DNA from: Lycocorax pyrrhopterus obiensis
Taxonomy: Eukaryota; Chordata; Aves; Passeriformes; Paradisaeidae
Direction: 5' to 3'
NCBI GenBank assembly: GCA_014706295.1
Contig: JACSVZ010000001.1
Span: forward strand, 81,218,237 to 81,282,236
Length of the DNA: 64,000 bases
This document shows positions 1 to 12,080 of the stretch, in pieces (position 1 is the first letter of the stretch; the number at the start of each line of letters is the position of its first letter). The position numbers and the translations under genes are program-made. A model generated the notes under the pieces. It ran no database searches and had not been told where the DNA came from. It saw only the letters and a program-made list of their open reading frames with translations.

Positions 1-871
1 CTTGATAGTTAATAGCCGATGCAGGTGTTCATCATCTCTTCCGGAGACATGGAATCCTGCAGCAATCTTCTGGATTGCTCGAACCTGTTGTATTGCTTTT
101 CCAGCTTATGTCAAGGAGATTAAAGATACCATTAAAAATTCCCAACAACAACAACAGCGAAGTCCCAAAAAACCAAAACCTCAAAAAAAAAACCCCCCCA
201 AAATCCTCTCTGATCCAGAGACATCTTCATTTGGTTTCACAGCTCTTCCATGGTTGCAATGGTGCTGACACAAACCAAATTTCTGTCCTTTATTTAGTGA
301 TAGGCATCACCAAAAGGCCCCAACAATTACTGTTAGGCTTATTACAGTTTATATGCTCTTTACATGTAAGCATTGTTGGCCTAAGTGTGTAAAAATAATG
401 TTTACAGATTTTAGCTCATCTAGATGTCATATCATTTTGTTATGCCTAAATAAAGAGTGATAACATAGATTAGAACCTGGGCTATTTAAAGAAAATCTTA
501 TTCAGCATTGGGCTCTCTGAACATTCCCCTTACTGTTTCTCTGCTCTCAGTGGATAACAGCAATGCCATTTTTGACAGGGTAACATATGGGCATTCTGTG
601 GAGTTCCTGGAAGGAGACAACCAGACAGATGACTAAGTACGGGCTTTCCCAGCTGCTTGTATTCGAAACTGTAAAAAGGACAGCACCAGACAGAATCACT
701 TGCCTGTGTGAACACACAAGTGCCATGAGCCAATGCAGCTAAATTGGAGTGTTCACACACAGAGACAGCTGTACTTCTCTAGTGACTTGTCCTCTATAAA
801 TACCCCAGGTGGCATCTGAAGTTCATCTTACCACAGGCAGTCTTTTGCTTGATGACAGTCAAAGTCCTTAT
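1..871. other. Anonymous DNA, no gene seen
   Basis: Apart from the A/C-rich tract at 141-205 I see nothing recognisable. Open frames are at most 105 codons, overlap one another and resemble no protein I know. A TATA-like string near 795 (ctataaatac) has no supporting gene downstream. Confidence 0.6.
141..205. repeat. A/C-rich low-complexity tract
   Basis: The + strand is almost purely A and C: CAA triplets (cccaacaacaacaacag), then A runs broken by CC, a 10-base A run and a 7-base C run. It is the complementary type to the G/T-only tracts at 4.62, 30.99 and 52.25 kb. It could derive from a degenerated reverse-transcribed tail, but no adjoining element is recognisable. Confidence 0.7.
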
Positions 872-940
872 GCAATCACAGGATCACAGGATAACTCAGG
901 TTGGAAGGGAAATCAGGAAGACTCTTATATCCAGTCTGTC
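872..940 (-). mobile_element. CR1 LINE 3' tail fragment
   Basis: The + strand shows the reverse complement of a CR1 3' end: repeated 'atcacagg' units followed by 'ctcaggttggaaggga'. Similarity fades after about 70 bp, so this is a 5'-truncated or eroded copy with no coding part. Truncation is usual for CR1 because reverse transcription starts at the 3' end and often stops early. Subfamily not determined. Confidence 0.65.
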
Positions 941-1255
941 ATATCAGCATAAAGTGTATTTTAGAGCAGCACACAAATCCATCATTAAGCAATGCAGTCA
1001 GGCTTGAGTGAAGGCAGAGGGTAAGTGGGTGACTTCTTGCCATGTAAACAGGAAAGATCTGACACCAGGAAGACCTAAGGCACATGAATACCTTCTCTCA
1101 CCCAGTAGAATGTCCCTGGGTTTTCCCTTTCTGTATTCCACAACGAACTTAATTCTAAACCCTAAATCTTTAGAGCAATATATGGGATAATTCCTGTACT
1201 CGTCAAAATCTTCCTTGAAAATCTGAGCTCCGAAGTTTGGTTTGATAGCTGTTTC

Positions 1256-1368
1256 ATATTACATTATATTATATTATATTATATTATATTATATATATAT
1301 ATATTATATATTATATATTATATATTATATATTATATGTTATATATTATATATTATATATTATATATT
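1256..1368. repeat. Pure A/T compound microsatellite array
   Basis: About 113 bp are nearly all A and T in three phases: a 5-bp unit (ATATT) repeated several times, a run of AT dinucleotides, then a 7-bp unit (ATATATT type) to the end. Only one C near the start and one G near 1338 interrupt it. The self-complementary units could form hairpins, and the array is likely length-variable. The 62-codon Tyr/Ile-rich frame through it is an artefact. Confidence 0.9.
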
Positions 1369-1369
1369 G

Positions 1370-4300
1370 TAAATCCCAGGGGCAGTTAGATGTAAGATCT
1401 GTACCAGAATTACAACTGAGTCCTCTGTAGTGGAAGAGCAACGATGACCAAAGTTAGTGCAGGTTTACGTTCAAGATTTTGAGTTGAAATTATTTTCTGT
1501 TCCCTTACAGCTGGTGGGAATGTCTGGCACAAGATAGCATCAAGAGTCTGTTTACACCTCCAGGTTTCCTTTAAGTGAAACTTTGGTGAGGAGAGGAGTA
1601 AAGGCTGTGGTCAGCACTGGGAGGGCACAGGGAACACCTCCTGGGCTAGAGGAAGCAGCTTTGGGAGAACAAGAACCAGGCAGTCCAGATTACCAGAGGA
1701 GTCCTGGTGTTCATGCCTGCTCAGTGGTCACCTTCAGACCTTTGCCATAGAGGTGCTCATGCACCAAGGTGTAGGGCTCTTTGGGGAGTCCTCCAGTCTG
1801 TGGAGTGATCTCCAATCAGAGCAAATGGCTTTTGGAAACGCTGCTGCCTTTTCTGCTGTCACTGAAAGGGGTATTTCTGTGGCCAGGCATTCTCCAATAA
1901 AGCATTCAGCAACACACAGCACTGAACAACACACTCAACAAAGATGAACTCTGCACACCTCAGCTGTTGGAATTACCTTGGGTGGGAAGGAACTAAGAAA
2001 TTAGGCTGATGAGCATAAAGTAAAAATCTGTCAAGAACAGGAAGAACTGAAATAGGATTTGTGTTTCTCCATGTTTTATTTTTTCAGCATAGTAATTGCG
2101 TACTCAAAATAAAAAGAAATAAAAAGTTATAAATAAAATATAGTAAAAACATAATTAATACTAATTTAGTAATCATTTTAACATAATACAATAAAAAGTT
2201 TTGCTGTTTTATTTCGAAATTGCAGCATATCTGTTAGATTACTTGGTGTTCTGAACAGAAGTGGTATGAGAATATACTATTTGGTTCTGTGTTAGCTTTT
2301 AACGCTCTATTTGGATAATTAAATTGACAACAGCTTAAAGGGTGCCACATTAAATCTTGCCTGGTTAAAACATCCATTAGATTGTTACAGACCTTTCCTG
2401 TGACCTGTGTCAACTTAATGTTAACACACCTGAAAACTTAGCCTCCAATTTAGCCCGGCTCAACACTGCGCTTCAGGACCTGGCTCTCCTGTATCCCGTG
2501 GGGGCTGAAACCACAAAGTGGGGTCCTCATTGTGGTGGTGAACTCTCTGGACTTCTCCCTGAAAGCTAAGAAGAAGTACCAGTGACCTACAACTGGGCTT
2601 ATGAACCTTGGAAATGGACCCAAAACACAGATATACGTCTGAAATCTCTGAGAGCTAAGCATTGTCTGATGAACTAAAAAGAAGGTATCCAGGTATTTTC
2701 ACTTTGGATAGTATCTCTGTCCATACTTCTAAATTATTTTCTAGTGACATCAGACTGCCTGTTATTATTCCTCCTTTTTTTTTTTTTCTTTTTTCACTTG
2801 GTATATTGTAAAGCATTGCTGGTGTCTTTTTCTGCATCTTAATAACTCTGCCTTTTTACGATGGGAATGGTAAAATGTGGACAAAGGCTTCCCCACTGTA
2901 GTGAAAAACTTTATGGAACAGAGGCAGTTTATCAGTATCTCCTCCAAGAAAGTGTAGGATTCTTATGAGGCCCAGGGCAGCTGGAGCAGAGACATGGCAT
3001 ACATGGAAAAGTATAGTGTACGTTTCTAAACCAGCAGATACATCTTTACAATGTGTCAGCATTAACTCCAGGACTAAAGAGGATTTTAGTCATGTTTGGC
3101 CTTTCTATGATCAAAATAGCTAGTTCTCCTAAAGTCTGAGATGCTTGTATAGTACTAGTAAAACTATTACATGTTCCAGAAGAGTAGCTAAAAACAGTGA
3201 TTATCTTGTCAGAAATAAAGGTTTCAGAGAAATGAGTACCAGTATATATTGATTCTGATGGAAAATGTCTAAAATCTACCATGCAATTCCTACAACAACA
3301 GGCAGTTCGGAAGAAAGGCATCATCAGCTTATGACTCATCTGTGTCCTTTGAGAGGTCAGAGAGTGTGGGACATAACTGTCTGTGGGCTTTGTTTCTTCT
3401 TGGCAGCAATGGAGCCACAGGACATGGTCAGCTGATGCAAAACCACAAATAATCTCCCAGACTTTATTAACAATTGCATACTACAAAGAGACAACGTCAG
3501 TATAGATGAAAACCCACTGAAACCTGGAAGAGGCAGATCATCAAAGCTGGCACACAAATGTGCTCGTAGCTTTTGCACCAGCTTGATTTGCTGTATTTCA
3601 TTAGTATTACAGCACTTTCAAAAGGGAACATGCTGATGAATATCTGGACAATGGAGCAGATTTTATGGCTCTGTTGATATGCTAATGTAGGACAGATATG
3701 CCAAGAAAGTAAAAAAGTGATGATGAACATTTACCACTTGTCTAAAAGTATGCATGCAGCCAAAATGTGGTCTGAAGTACCTTAGGTATAGGACATAATT
3801 TACAAATTTCTTTGGTAAATGTTGAAAACATGATTGATGCTGTCAACTTGACCAAACACCCTGCAAAATCTTTTGGCTTCAAAGAGCAATTCTGTTAATG
3901 ATCTTTCTGAGTGTCACTTTACTGAGCTCAGTGAGTCTATCTGGAATCCCCCATTGGAACATGACACATTTTGTATTCTCTAGCAGTCTTTCACACAATA
4001 CCACCCTGCAATGGGAAGGCCACAAATCAAGCATCAGTGGCTATCTCCTTTTTCTTCAGATCACTACCAGAAATGCAGGAGACTCACATGAACTATAAGC
4101 TCAGGAAATAACTTTGGGTGATTAATTTTACAGAATGTTGTGGCAATTAACATCTATCACATCCTAGTGATAAAGCTGGCAGGACTGAGCTGAACATTTG
4201 ACAGCTTTGCTGATTGTCATGTTGGCTTTATGATTAATGGGCAAAAAGAAGTCCACAAAGATCCAATTGAGTCAGTGCAAAGAAAATAGCATTAGAGACA

Positions 4301-4618
4301 TCTTTATGAACTTCTAGTACATTCTCAGCATGAAGAGCCCTTAAGTGATACACAAATTTTCTGCACAAGTAGAAAATATATTCAGTCTGATGAAAAAAAG
4401 CTACAACTTTTTCAACTTCTTTTTTTTTTCTGAATTACTTAATGTACTTCATCATTATGTTAGAAAAAAGCTTCTGAAAAAATTTTGTATGCTTGTAAGA
4501 CTTGGTACTAGCCATCAAAATTGTTGGTCCTGGTATGATATAAGATTGCTGTAACTGAAGTTATACTATAGTTACCACTTTTTCCCTAGATGTTCTCTGG
4601 TGTATTTTTTTAGAGATT
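1370..4618. other. Anonymous DNA, no gene seen
   Basis: About 3.2 kb without a recognised repeat or exon. It holds a 13-base T run near 2775. Minus-strand frames of 60-97 codons between 2.4 and 3.7 kb overlap in different frames and match nothing I recognise. An AATAAA-containing stretch near 1890 resembles an LTR only weakly and is not called. Confidence 0.55.
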
Positions 4619-4619
4619 A

Positions 4620-4854
4620 TTTTGTTTGGTTTTTGTTGTTGTTGTTGTTGTTGTGTGTTTTGGGGGTTTTTTGGTAGTGTTTTTTGGGTTTTGGCTTTTT
4701 TTTTGTTAGTTTGGTTTTGATTGGTTTTGATGGTTTTTCTTTTTTGTTTTGTTGGGTTTTGTTGTGGGTTTTTTTGTTGGTTATTTTTGTTTGTTTGTTT
4801 TGTTGCTGTTGTTTTGGTTTTGTTGCTGTTGTTGTTGTCTGGGGGGGGTGTGTT
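4620..4854. repeat. G/T-only low-complexity tract
   Basis: About 235 bp in which the + strand is nearly all T and G: a TTG triplet run (4633-4652), then TTTTG and TTTTGGG-type units with G runs of 3-5, ending in an 8-base G run near 4841. A and C are rare. The bias gives long Gln/Asn/Lys-rich frames on the minus strand and Phe/Val/Leu-rich frames on the plus strand, none of which should be read as genes. Several spaced G runs give some G-quadruplex potential on the + strand, though loops are long. Confidence 0.85.
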
Positions 4855-5959
4855 AAATTCTATTTCCCTTCTGATGATGTCTGAAGTGACTGGAATCTGC
4901 ATCCAGACTTTTATGAGACCAAATGTTCAGTTTTATTTTTACTATTGCCCAAAACTTGACATGGAGGCTTAGGGCCCCTGAGATCTATGTGAAATTCTGC
5001 CCAGACTGATATAACATGACAAGAAAAAGCATGAGAAAAGGGGAAAGTCCAGTAAATCACATCCCTCTAAAGAAGGATGGAGTCAATTAAAGATTGACCA
5101 ATTTTATATTACACGAGTAGCTATCAGGATGACTAACTGCATTGTAATACTTTTTGTACTCCTCCCTGGCTGTTTTCTAGCCCTGTGGGTATCTTGCAAA
5201 TGCTCCTGGTCTGTCAAGGCAGGACTCATCTGACCACCTCCAAGCATTTGCATTGCAGGCCGTCACATCTGAGTTAGTCACCCTGATTGCCCTCTGTAGT
5301 CATGATTCACCTTACTCTGGTTTGATGTCTGTAAGGTGGGTCACGCGAACGCTTCTGGGGAAACACCTGGAAACGCCTCTCTGTTGCCAGCTGAGATGTG
5401 AGTGTCTCTAGCTGGGTAAGATTTATGCTAAACAGGCTCCTAGATGTTGTACAGGGTCAGGTCCAGAATCAGGACCCCATAGCTATTAGTTAATCAGTAT
5501 TAGAAATTAGTTATCAGGGTTATACAATATCCCTAAGAATTTTAGGCTTGTTTTAATGCTTAAAGCACTCAGTCAGTATTCCTTTTACATACACACAGTG
5601 TGAGGTCATATCTATGGTCTCTGGGATTTTTGCTGACCACAGACTGCAAAACTCTCTGCTTTTAATTTTAAAGGAGTTTAGGAGAGATTCCAGGCCTCCT
5701 ATTCCTGAACGAGATCATTCTACACTGGACTGTGTTCTCTTCTTCTTTCCTAAGAGGATCCTGTCCCAGTTTAAATTTCTAATTGCAGGATTACTACTGC
5801 AAGCCAGCAGTGTCCCTTCAAACATAAATCTGAAAATACTGTGCAGTCTGTATGAAGTTGTATGACTGCAGCCTGACTAGACAATACACGAACACGTCTT
5901 TTTGTGTGTATGGATTTATGACATGCTCGGCCTTATAATGTGAACCTTGCAGTTTAAGG
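4855..5959. other. Anonymous DNA, no gene seen
   Basis: No recognised repeat, exon or RNA gene. The longest frame (83 codons at 5614-5865) resembles no known protein. A few CpG dinucleotides cluster near 5340-5375. Confidence 0.55.
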
Positions 5960-6484
5960 GAGGGGGTTCTGCCCTTTTAACCCACTCTCCAGGTGAGATC
6001 CCACCTGGAGTACTGGGCCCAGCTGTGGAGCCATCAGTACAGGAAAGACATGGACATGTTGGAGTGAGTCCAGAGGAGGGCTATGATCAGAGGACTGGAG
6101 TACCTCTCCTATGAAGACAGGCTGAGAGAGCTGAAGTTGTTCAGCCTGGAGAAGGCTCCAGGGAGACCTTCTAGAACATTCCAGTACCGAATAGGGGCTA
6201 CGAGGGCATGTAGTGATAGGACAAAGTAGAACAGCCTCAAATTGAAAGAGCATAGGTTTAGACAAGATAAAAGAAAAGAAAAATTACCATGAGAGTATTG
6301 CAGCACTGGAACAGGTTGTCCAAAGGAGTTGTGGATGTTCCATCTCTGAAAGTGTTCAAGGTCAGGTTGGATGGGGCTTTGAGCAATGTGATATAGGGGA
6401 AGGTGTCCTTGTCCCTGACATAGGAATTGGAAACTTAATGGTCTTTAAGGTCCCTTCGAACTAAAACTATTACATGACTCTGTG
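5960..6484 (+). mobile_element. CR1 LINE, 5'-truncated, + strand
   Basis: This is the 3' end of a CR1 non-LTR retrotransposon: the last part of ORF2 (reverse transcriptase C-terminal region) plus the 3' UTR. The landmarks come in the canonical order: 'gagatcccacctggagtac', 'aggctgagagagctgaagtt', 'aaggtcaggttggatgggg', and a 3' end of 'ggtcccttcgaactaaaac' before the degraded 8-bp terminal repeat ('tgactctgtg'). The reading frame is broken by stops and indels, so it is not functional. Sense orientation is plus. Truncation falls where most avian CR1 copies stop. Confidence 0.92.
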
Positions 6485-9085
6485 AACATGAAAATTTTTG
6501 TCCCCATTGAATGAAAAAGCAATTTTCAGGCTGTATAAAGCTTTCTGTAGTAATTTTTCTCTCTTTCTCTTTGTTGTCATACCCAGTAAGCAAAAGAACT
6601 AAAAAAAATCCGGAAGATTTCCTGAGAACTGGGGTAACAAAATTGTTCTGTTATTTCAATAATAGGAGGAAATAGCAAGAGTCTTTCAGCAGAAGTTGAT
6701 AGAAGTGCAATTAGGAAGGAAAGTGCTTAATTTCCCCATTTTATCAAATTTTTATGTTCTGTTTCCTCCTTTAATTTAAGGAACTGAACCATGACATCAT
6801 GATAAAAGTAGAGAACGTTTCAGCAAAGAATCATATTGAGGTTTTTTATTCATCATGCATCCTAAATGAAGAATAAAAAAAAAGATTATACTTCACATCT
6901 CCAGAAATCTGAGAAATATTTCTCAAGCTGCATGCTCTGGTTACTTGGGAAGCATTATCCAGCTGACCACAAGCCATGGTGGTGTCCTAAGTTAGGGTAG
7001 GGTTGTGTGTGACCATGCATACTTCCTCAATTTAGCTGTCCAAGGGCTTGAAGTTTGCAGGAAATTGGAAACTGGATTTGGAAGACTGGGCAACTTGGTG
7101 GACTGCCTGGTCCATCCCCATCCAAGCCCAAAAAGGTGATTCTAGTGACTTCTGTGCATTACAGATATTTGTAGGTATCTCATCCTATAAAAGCTCTTGA
7201 ACAGTGAACTTACTGAATGCAAGCTGCCTAAATCAGTTGTGTTCTTCAGCTGCTCATGGTGCTGCACTCATACTACCATGATAGCTCTACTTCTGACGTG
7301 CTAATGAATGTTCCCCACAGTGGCACCAATAAAGGCCAGCTATTACTATCCTCATTTGTATTTGGGGAAATGCAGTATAGAAACTAAGTAGGATGCACAT
7401 CCAGAGGCAGAGATCTACACGTAGGTGTTTGGAGATGAGACAAGAGTCTGAGCTCCCACAGCAATCAAAGAAGAACAGAGAACACTGAAAATCACCTCAC
7501 AGTAGGCCTCTCTAAAGTGCTCAGTAGCTTACATTCACTGTACTGCTCATTCACTGATTAATATTAATATTATTAGTAGTAGTTCATCCATTGGCTAAAA
7601 TGGGAACTTAGACACAGAAAACAGTTCAGTTATTTCAACATGGGTGTCTAGGGCTGTCTGAGACCATCTCTGACATCCAGATGCTTTGCCAGAAGTACAT
7701 GGGCCCTACATATCAATTCTGTGCAAATGTGTCAGTTCCCCCACAGCATCTCAGCTGGTCAAGACCCATACCTGGGGGTGGAAGGGTCAGGGCTACCAGA
7801 AGTAGACTGGGCATGTCATTTGGATGTTGGAAATACACTGCAAACTGATGTACTTTTTTATAGATAAGGCTCCACTTACATGAGAAATCAGTTTGGCTCC
7901 CTAAACATCAACTTGTGGCACTTGAGATGCTGTAAAGGCTGCCTAACTGCTGGTTACAAGCCTTTTCTAGGTGCTGTGACAGCCTTGGGTGTCTGTGCCA
8001 GGCACCATGGCATACCCTAAATGACATCAGATGTCTCTGTGTGGGCAATTGAATCAAGCCTTTCTTGTTTACCAAGACACTGGTTTGTCCTTTTCATTGA
8101 TATAACACACTGGGAAACACATATTGTGTGGGCTTATGGCCAGATGCCTGAGGTCCCTCTGCAATCTTCACACTCATTAAATATAATTTTATTTTTCTAC
8201 TCTAGATATTAAATAATAGCACACTTGAATTGGTAATGGTTTTAAGCAGAAGCATTTCGATCAGAAGCAGCAACCCTGCACTTTCTTTTTCTTTTTCTCT
8301 GGCTGATGCATTTATACAGAACTGAGTTGGTTGAGCAGAACAGAAGTAACTTCTTTGTGTTTGTGAAATGTCAGTGTGACATCCTGAGCATGGGCTATTG
8401 GAGTCTCAGGAGAAGCTGAGTGCAGTGAGTAACTTTATTTTGTCCACAAGTGGAGCTGCAGCCATTGGTGAGATATGCATGACGCACTATTGGCATGCCT
8501 TACTTGCGTGCTTTCGTGTGTGATGGGGCAAAAATGACTCACTACTGTGTGGGCTGGCTATCAGCTCAGCTGAGCTTTCTAACTTCAACGCGACTTTGTA
8601 ATTGACTCTGACAAGTCCATATCTATCTTTTATATAATATTTTATAACACTACACCCTAAGGTCAAAATAAAGTTCTGCTCCTCTTGCTTAACCTTCTTT
8701 CACAGAACATAAAAAAAATGGACTAAACCAGCTGGAACTAAATATCATTTAGGTGAATGTACTGTAAAGTAACATTTTTCATCTTTTTGACAAATAAACT
8801 CTGTAACAAATGAAACAATAAGCTCCGCAAATATCAGAAGACCCTCACTGCTTGTAAGGGAATATAAAGCTGGTCAAATGTTATTCCTGGAGTGGGTGGC
8901 AGGTGCTTTTATTGTTAGCTAGAGAAGTCACTGTGAATTTGATTGTGAAACAACCAAAGCCAACCTTCACTGTTCTGTAGTGCAGGGTTGCCCTTATGTT
9001 ATGGAGTACCACAGCTACAAAGAATGCTAATGTTTAGACGTAGGGAGCAAACAAAGAGATAATGATTTTGAAATAAAATCTTTAT
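6485..9085. other. Anonymous DNA, no gene seen
   Basis: About 2.6 kb with no recognised repeat except a short AT-rich ATT/TAG run near 7557-7583 and pyrimidine-rich runs near 8283. Frames are 63 codons or shorter. Nothing here supports an exon. Confidence 0.55.
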
Positions 9086-11495
9086 TCATAGAATCACAGA
9101 ATGGCTTAGGTTGGAAGGGACCTTAAAGATCATCTCGTTACAACCCCCCTGCCAAGGGCAGGGACATCTTCCAACATACCACGTTGCTCAAAGTCCCATG
9201 CAAGCTGGTCCTGGACACTGCCAGGAACAGGGCATCCACAACTTCTCTGGGCAACCTGTGCTAGTGGCTACTGCCCTGACAGTAAAGAATTCCTTCCCTA
9301 TATCTGATCTAAACCTACTCTCTTTCAGTTTAAAGTCATTCCCCTTTGTCCTATCACTACATATCCCGCTAAAAGCTCCCTCTCCAGCTCTCCTGTAGCC
9401 TACCTTTAGGGCTAGAAGGTCCTAATGTCTCAGAGACTTCTCCAGACTTAAAAACCCAAACACTCTCAGCCTGTCTCCATAGAAGAGATGCTTCAGCCTC
9501 CTGATGATTTCCATGACCCTCCTCTGGTCTCACTCCAACAGGTCCATATCTTTCCTGTACTGAGGGTCTTCAGAGCTGGACACAGCACTCTAGGGTGGGG
9601 TCTCACCAGAGCAGAGCAGAGGAGCAGAATCACCTCTCAACCTGTTGTCCACACTGCTTTTGATGCAGAGCAGGATACATTTGGCTTTCTGGGCTGCAAG
9701 AACACATGGATATGGGAACGTGTGGATACGTCACTTGAGGACATGGTTTAGTGGTGAATATGATTGTGGTGCTAGGCTGATGCTTGGACTTCATGATGTT
9801 AGAGGTCTTTTCCTACCTTAGCTATTCTATGATTCTGTGGTTGTTGAGTTGTGTTGAGCTGCTCATCAACCAACACCCCAAGGTCCTTGTCCTCAGGGCT
9901 GCTCTCAGTCCATTCTCTGCTCAGCCTGTATTTGTGCTTGGGATTGCTCTGACCCAGGTGCAGAATCTTGCACTTGTTGAACTTCATGAGATTTGCACAG
10001 GCCCACCTCTCAACCCTGTCCACATCCCTCTGGGTGGCATCGCTTCCCTCCAGCACTGCACAACACAGCTTGGTGTTGTTGGCAAAGTTGCTGAGGGTGC
10101 CCTCAATCCGCCGTTCATATTGGTGACAAAGACGTCAAACAACATCAGTCCCAGTACCAAACCCTGAGAAATGCCACTCAACACTCGTCTCTCCTTATGG
10201 ACATCGAGTCACTGACCGCAAAACTTTTGAGTGTGACCATCCAGCCAATGCCTTAATCCACTGAGTGGTCCACCTGTCAAATCCATGTCTCTCCAGTTTA
10301 GAGACAAGGATGTCATGTGGGGCAGTGTAAAATGCCAGTGCTGTAACCTCATCGCTGAAGGCCGCCAGATTTGTCAGGCATCATTTGCTCTTAGTAAAGC
10401 CATATTGGCTGTCACAAATTGCCTCCTTGTTTTCCATGTGCCTTAGCATAGTTTCCAGGAGGATCTGTTCCATGATCTTGCTGGGCATCAAGGTAAGACT
10501 GAATGGCCTGTCAATTGACTGCCACAACTTTCCAAACATGACAGATAGTGCTTAGCCACTTCCTCCACCAGTTCCCTCAGGACCTCTGGATGCATCTCAT
10601 CAGGTCACATGGACTTGTGCCCCTTCAGGTTCTGTAGATGTTCTCGAATGTGACCTCCTAAAGTGCATGGTTTTGCCCAGTCTCTGATTTTGCTTTCTGT
10701 GACATGAACTGTGGCTGGAACACTCGCTGGTGAAGACTGAGGCAAAAAATTAATTGAGTTCCTTAGTCATTTCCATATCCTCAGTAACCAGGTCTCTTGC
10801 TTCCTTCTGGAGACGGAGCACATTTTCCCTAGTCTTCCTTCTATCTCTCACGTACCTCTAGAAGCTTTTCTTGTTGCTCTTGATGTCCCTGGCCAGATTT
10901 AATTCTCTCAGCATTTTAGCTTTCCTAACCTGACCTCTGGATGCTCGGACAATCTCTGGGAGAATTCTTCCCAGGCTACCTGTCCGTCTTTCCTTCCTTC
11001 CTTCCATCCATCCTCTGTGGGCTTCCTTTTTTTTGTTTGAGTTTGTCCAGGAGCTCCTTTTTCATCCACACAGATCTCCTGGCATTTTTGCATGATTTCC
11101 TCTTTATTGGGACGCATCATTCCTGACCTTAGAGGAGGTGATCCTTGACTGTTTCTTGGGCCCCTCTTCTCTTGAGGGCTTTGACCCTGAAGAAGCATAA
11201 GTCTGCTCTTCTGAAGTCCAGGGCAGTGAGCTGGCTGTGTGCCCTCCTCACTGCCCTAAGGATCTTGAACTCCACCATTTCATGATCACTGCAGCCAAGG
11301 CTGCCCTTGAGCTTCACATTGCCTCGCAGCCCCTCCTTGTTGGTGAGAACAAGGTTCAACACAGCATCAGGGAACAAGGTCCAGCATAACACCTCTCCTC
11401 TTTGGTTTCTGTATTAATTGGAGAAGGAAGTTATCATCAACATATTCCAGAAACCTCTTGGATTGCTTGTGCCCTGTTGCGCTAAGGATGTCAGA
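9086..11495 (-). mobile_element. CR1 LINE, longest copy in window, minus strand, interrupted
   Basis: The element runs right to left: endonuclease-domain end of ORF2, linker, reverse transcriptase, 3' UTR, terminal repeat ('cata gaatcacaga' on + at 9087-9100). Minus-strand frame 11129-11392 carries the C-terminal endonuclease motif Ser-Asp-His at 11282-11290 with flanking Gly-Cys and Glu-Met-Val-Glu-Phe. Minus-strand frame 9799-10056 carries the RT end (RWACANLMKFNK, then HLGQSNPKHKYRL). The RT catalytic Asp-Asp pair reads Asn-Asn (10075-10080), and there are several frameshifts, so the copy is dead. A full CR1 is about 4.5 kb, so roughly the 5' half is missing. Another CR1 tail is inserted at about 9709-9839. 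Confidence 0.93.
9709..9839 (+). mobile_element. Short CR1-type tail nested in the 9.1-11.5 kb CR1
   Basis: The host CR1 (minus strand) is interrupted after 'ggctgcaagaacacat' and resumes at about 9841 with 'gttgagctgctcatcaacc'. The 131-bp interloper is in + orientation: 'ggacatggtttagtggtg', then 'ttggacttcatgatg', 'gaggtcttttcctacc' and the terminal repeat 'ctatgattctg'. This is the 3' end of a different CR1 subfamily, the same type as the copy at 47.84-48.01 kb. It must be younger than its host. Exact junctions are uncertain by a few bases, and no clear target duplication is visible. Confidence 0.8.
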
Positions 11496-12065
11496 TGCCC
11501 AGACTCTTGAGACACTTTCATCTATTTAACTTTACCTATCTTGGTCTTGAGTGTGTAATTCAGGACAGTCCTCTAGCCATCTATTATCCTTTGGCAAAGA
11601 GAGTGACTAACATCATACCTCACAGTCTAGTGACTAAATAGACTAGTCTCTATTTAGACATCTCTTTCAGAATAGGATGAACTCTCCTCTGGAGATGCTA
11701 GTTTCTCTTTTACTACTTTAGTTTGGGACTTAGCTTTTAGGATGAGTAAAGTTAGAGAAGGTAAATCCCTTCATTAGGTGCTATTTTGAGGAGGCAGGTA
11801 GGTGCTAGCTTTTTTGGGGATGTTTGTGCAGTGAGTGGCCACTGGTTTTCACAAGAAGACCGTGGTTTATGATGGAAATTCTCCAGTGCTACTGCAATGC
11901 CTTCCAGCTTTTAAAAAACCTTACTATTGTCATTGGGTACTACTATAGTTCAGTTCTTTGGGCTGATATTAAGTACTGTCTAGCCCAAAATGAGGATGTG
12001 TATAGATCAGAAAGATAGAAGATCAGACTGAAATAATGAAGATGCATACATGTTATTTGCTGCAA

Positions 12066-12080
12066 GATAGATAGATAGAG
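12066..12080. repeat. Short GATA microsatellite
   Basis: About three to four units of GATA (agatagatagatagag). Too short to be very mutable in this copy. Confidence 0.7.

Noticed and set aside
1850..1945. AATAAA with CA-rich downstream sequence as an LTR R/U5
   Set aside because: Only a single landmark; no TATA box, termini or target duplication could be placed.
2900..3360. Protein-like reading on the + strand (frame containing 'GLKRILVMFGLSMIKIAS') as a processed pseudogene
   Set aside because: About seven stops in 150 codons is what random sequence gives, and I cannot name a parent protein.
4561..4972. Gln/Asn-rich (minus) and Phe/Val-rich (+) frames as prion-like or membrane proteins
   Set aside because: Pure composition effect of the G/T-only tract.
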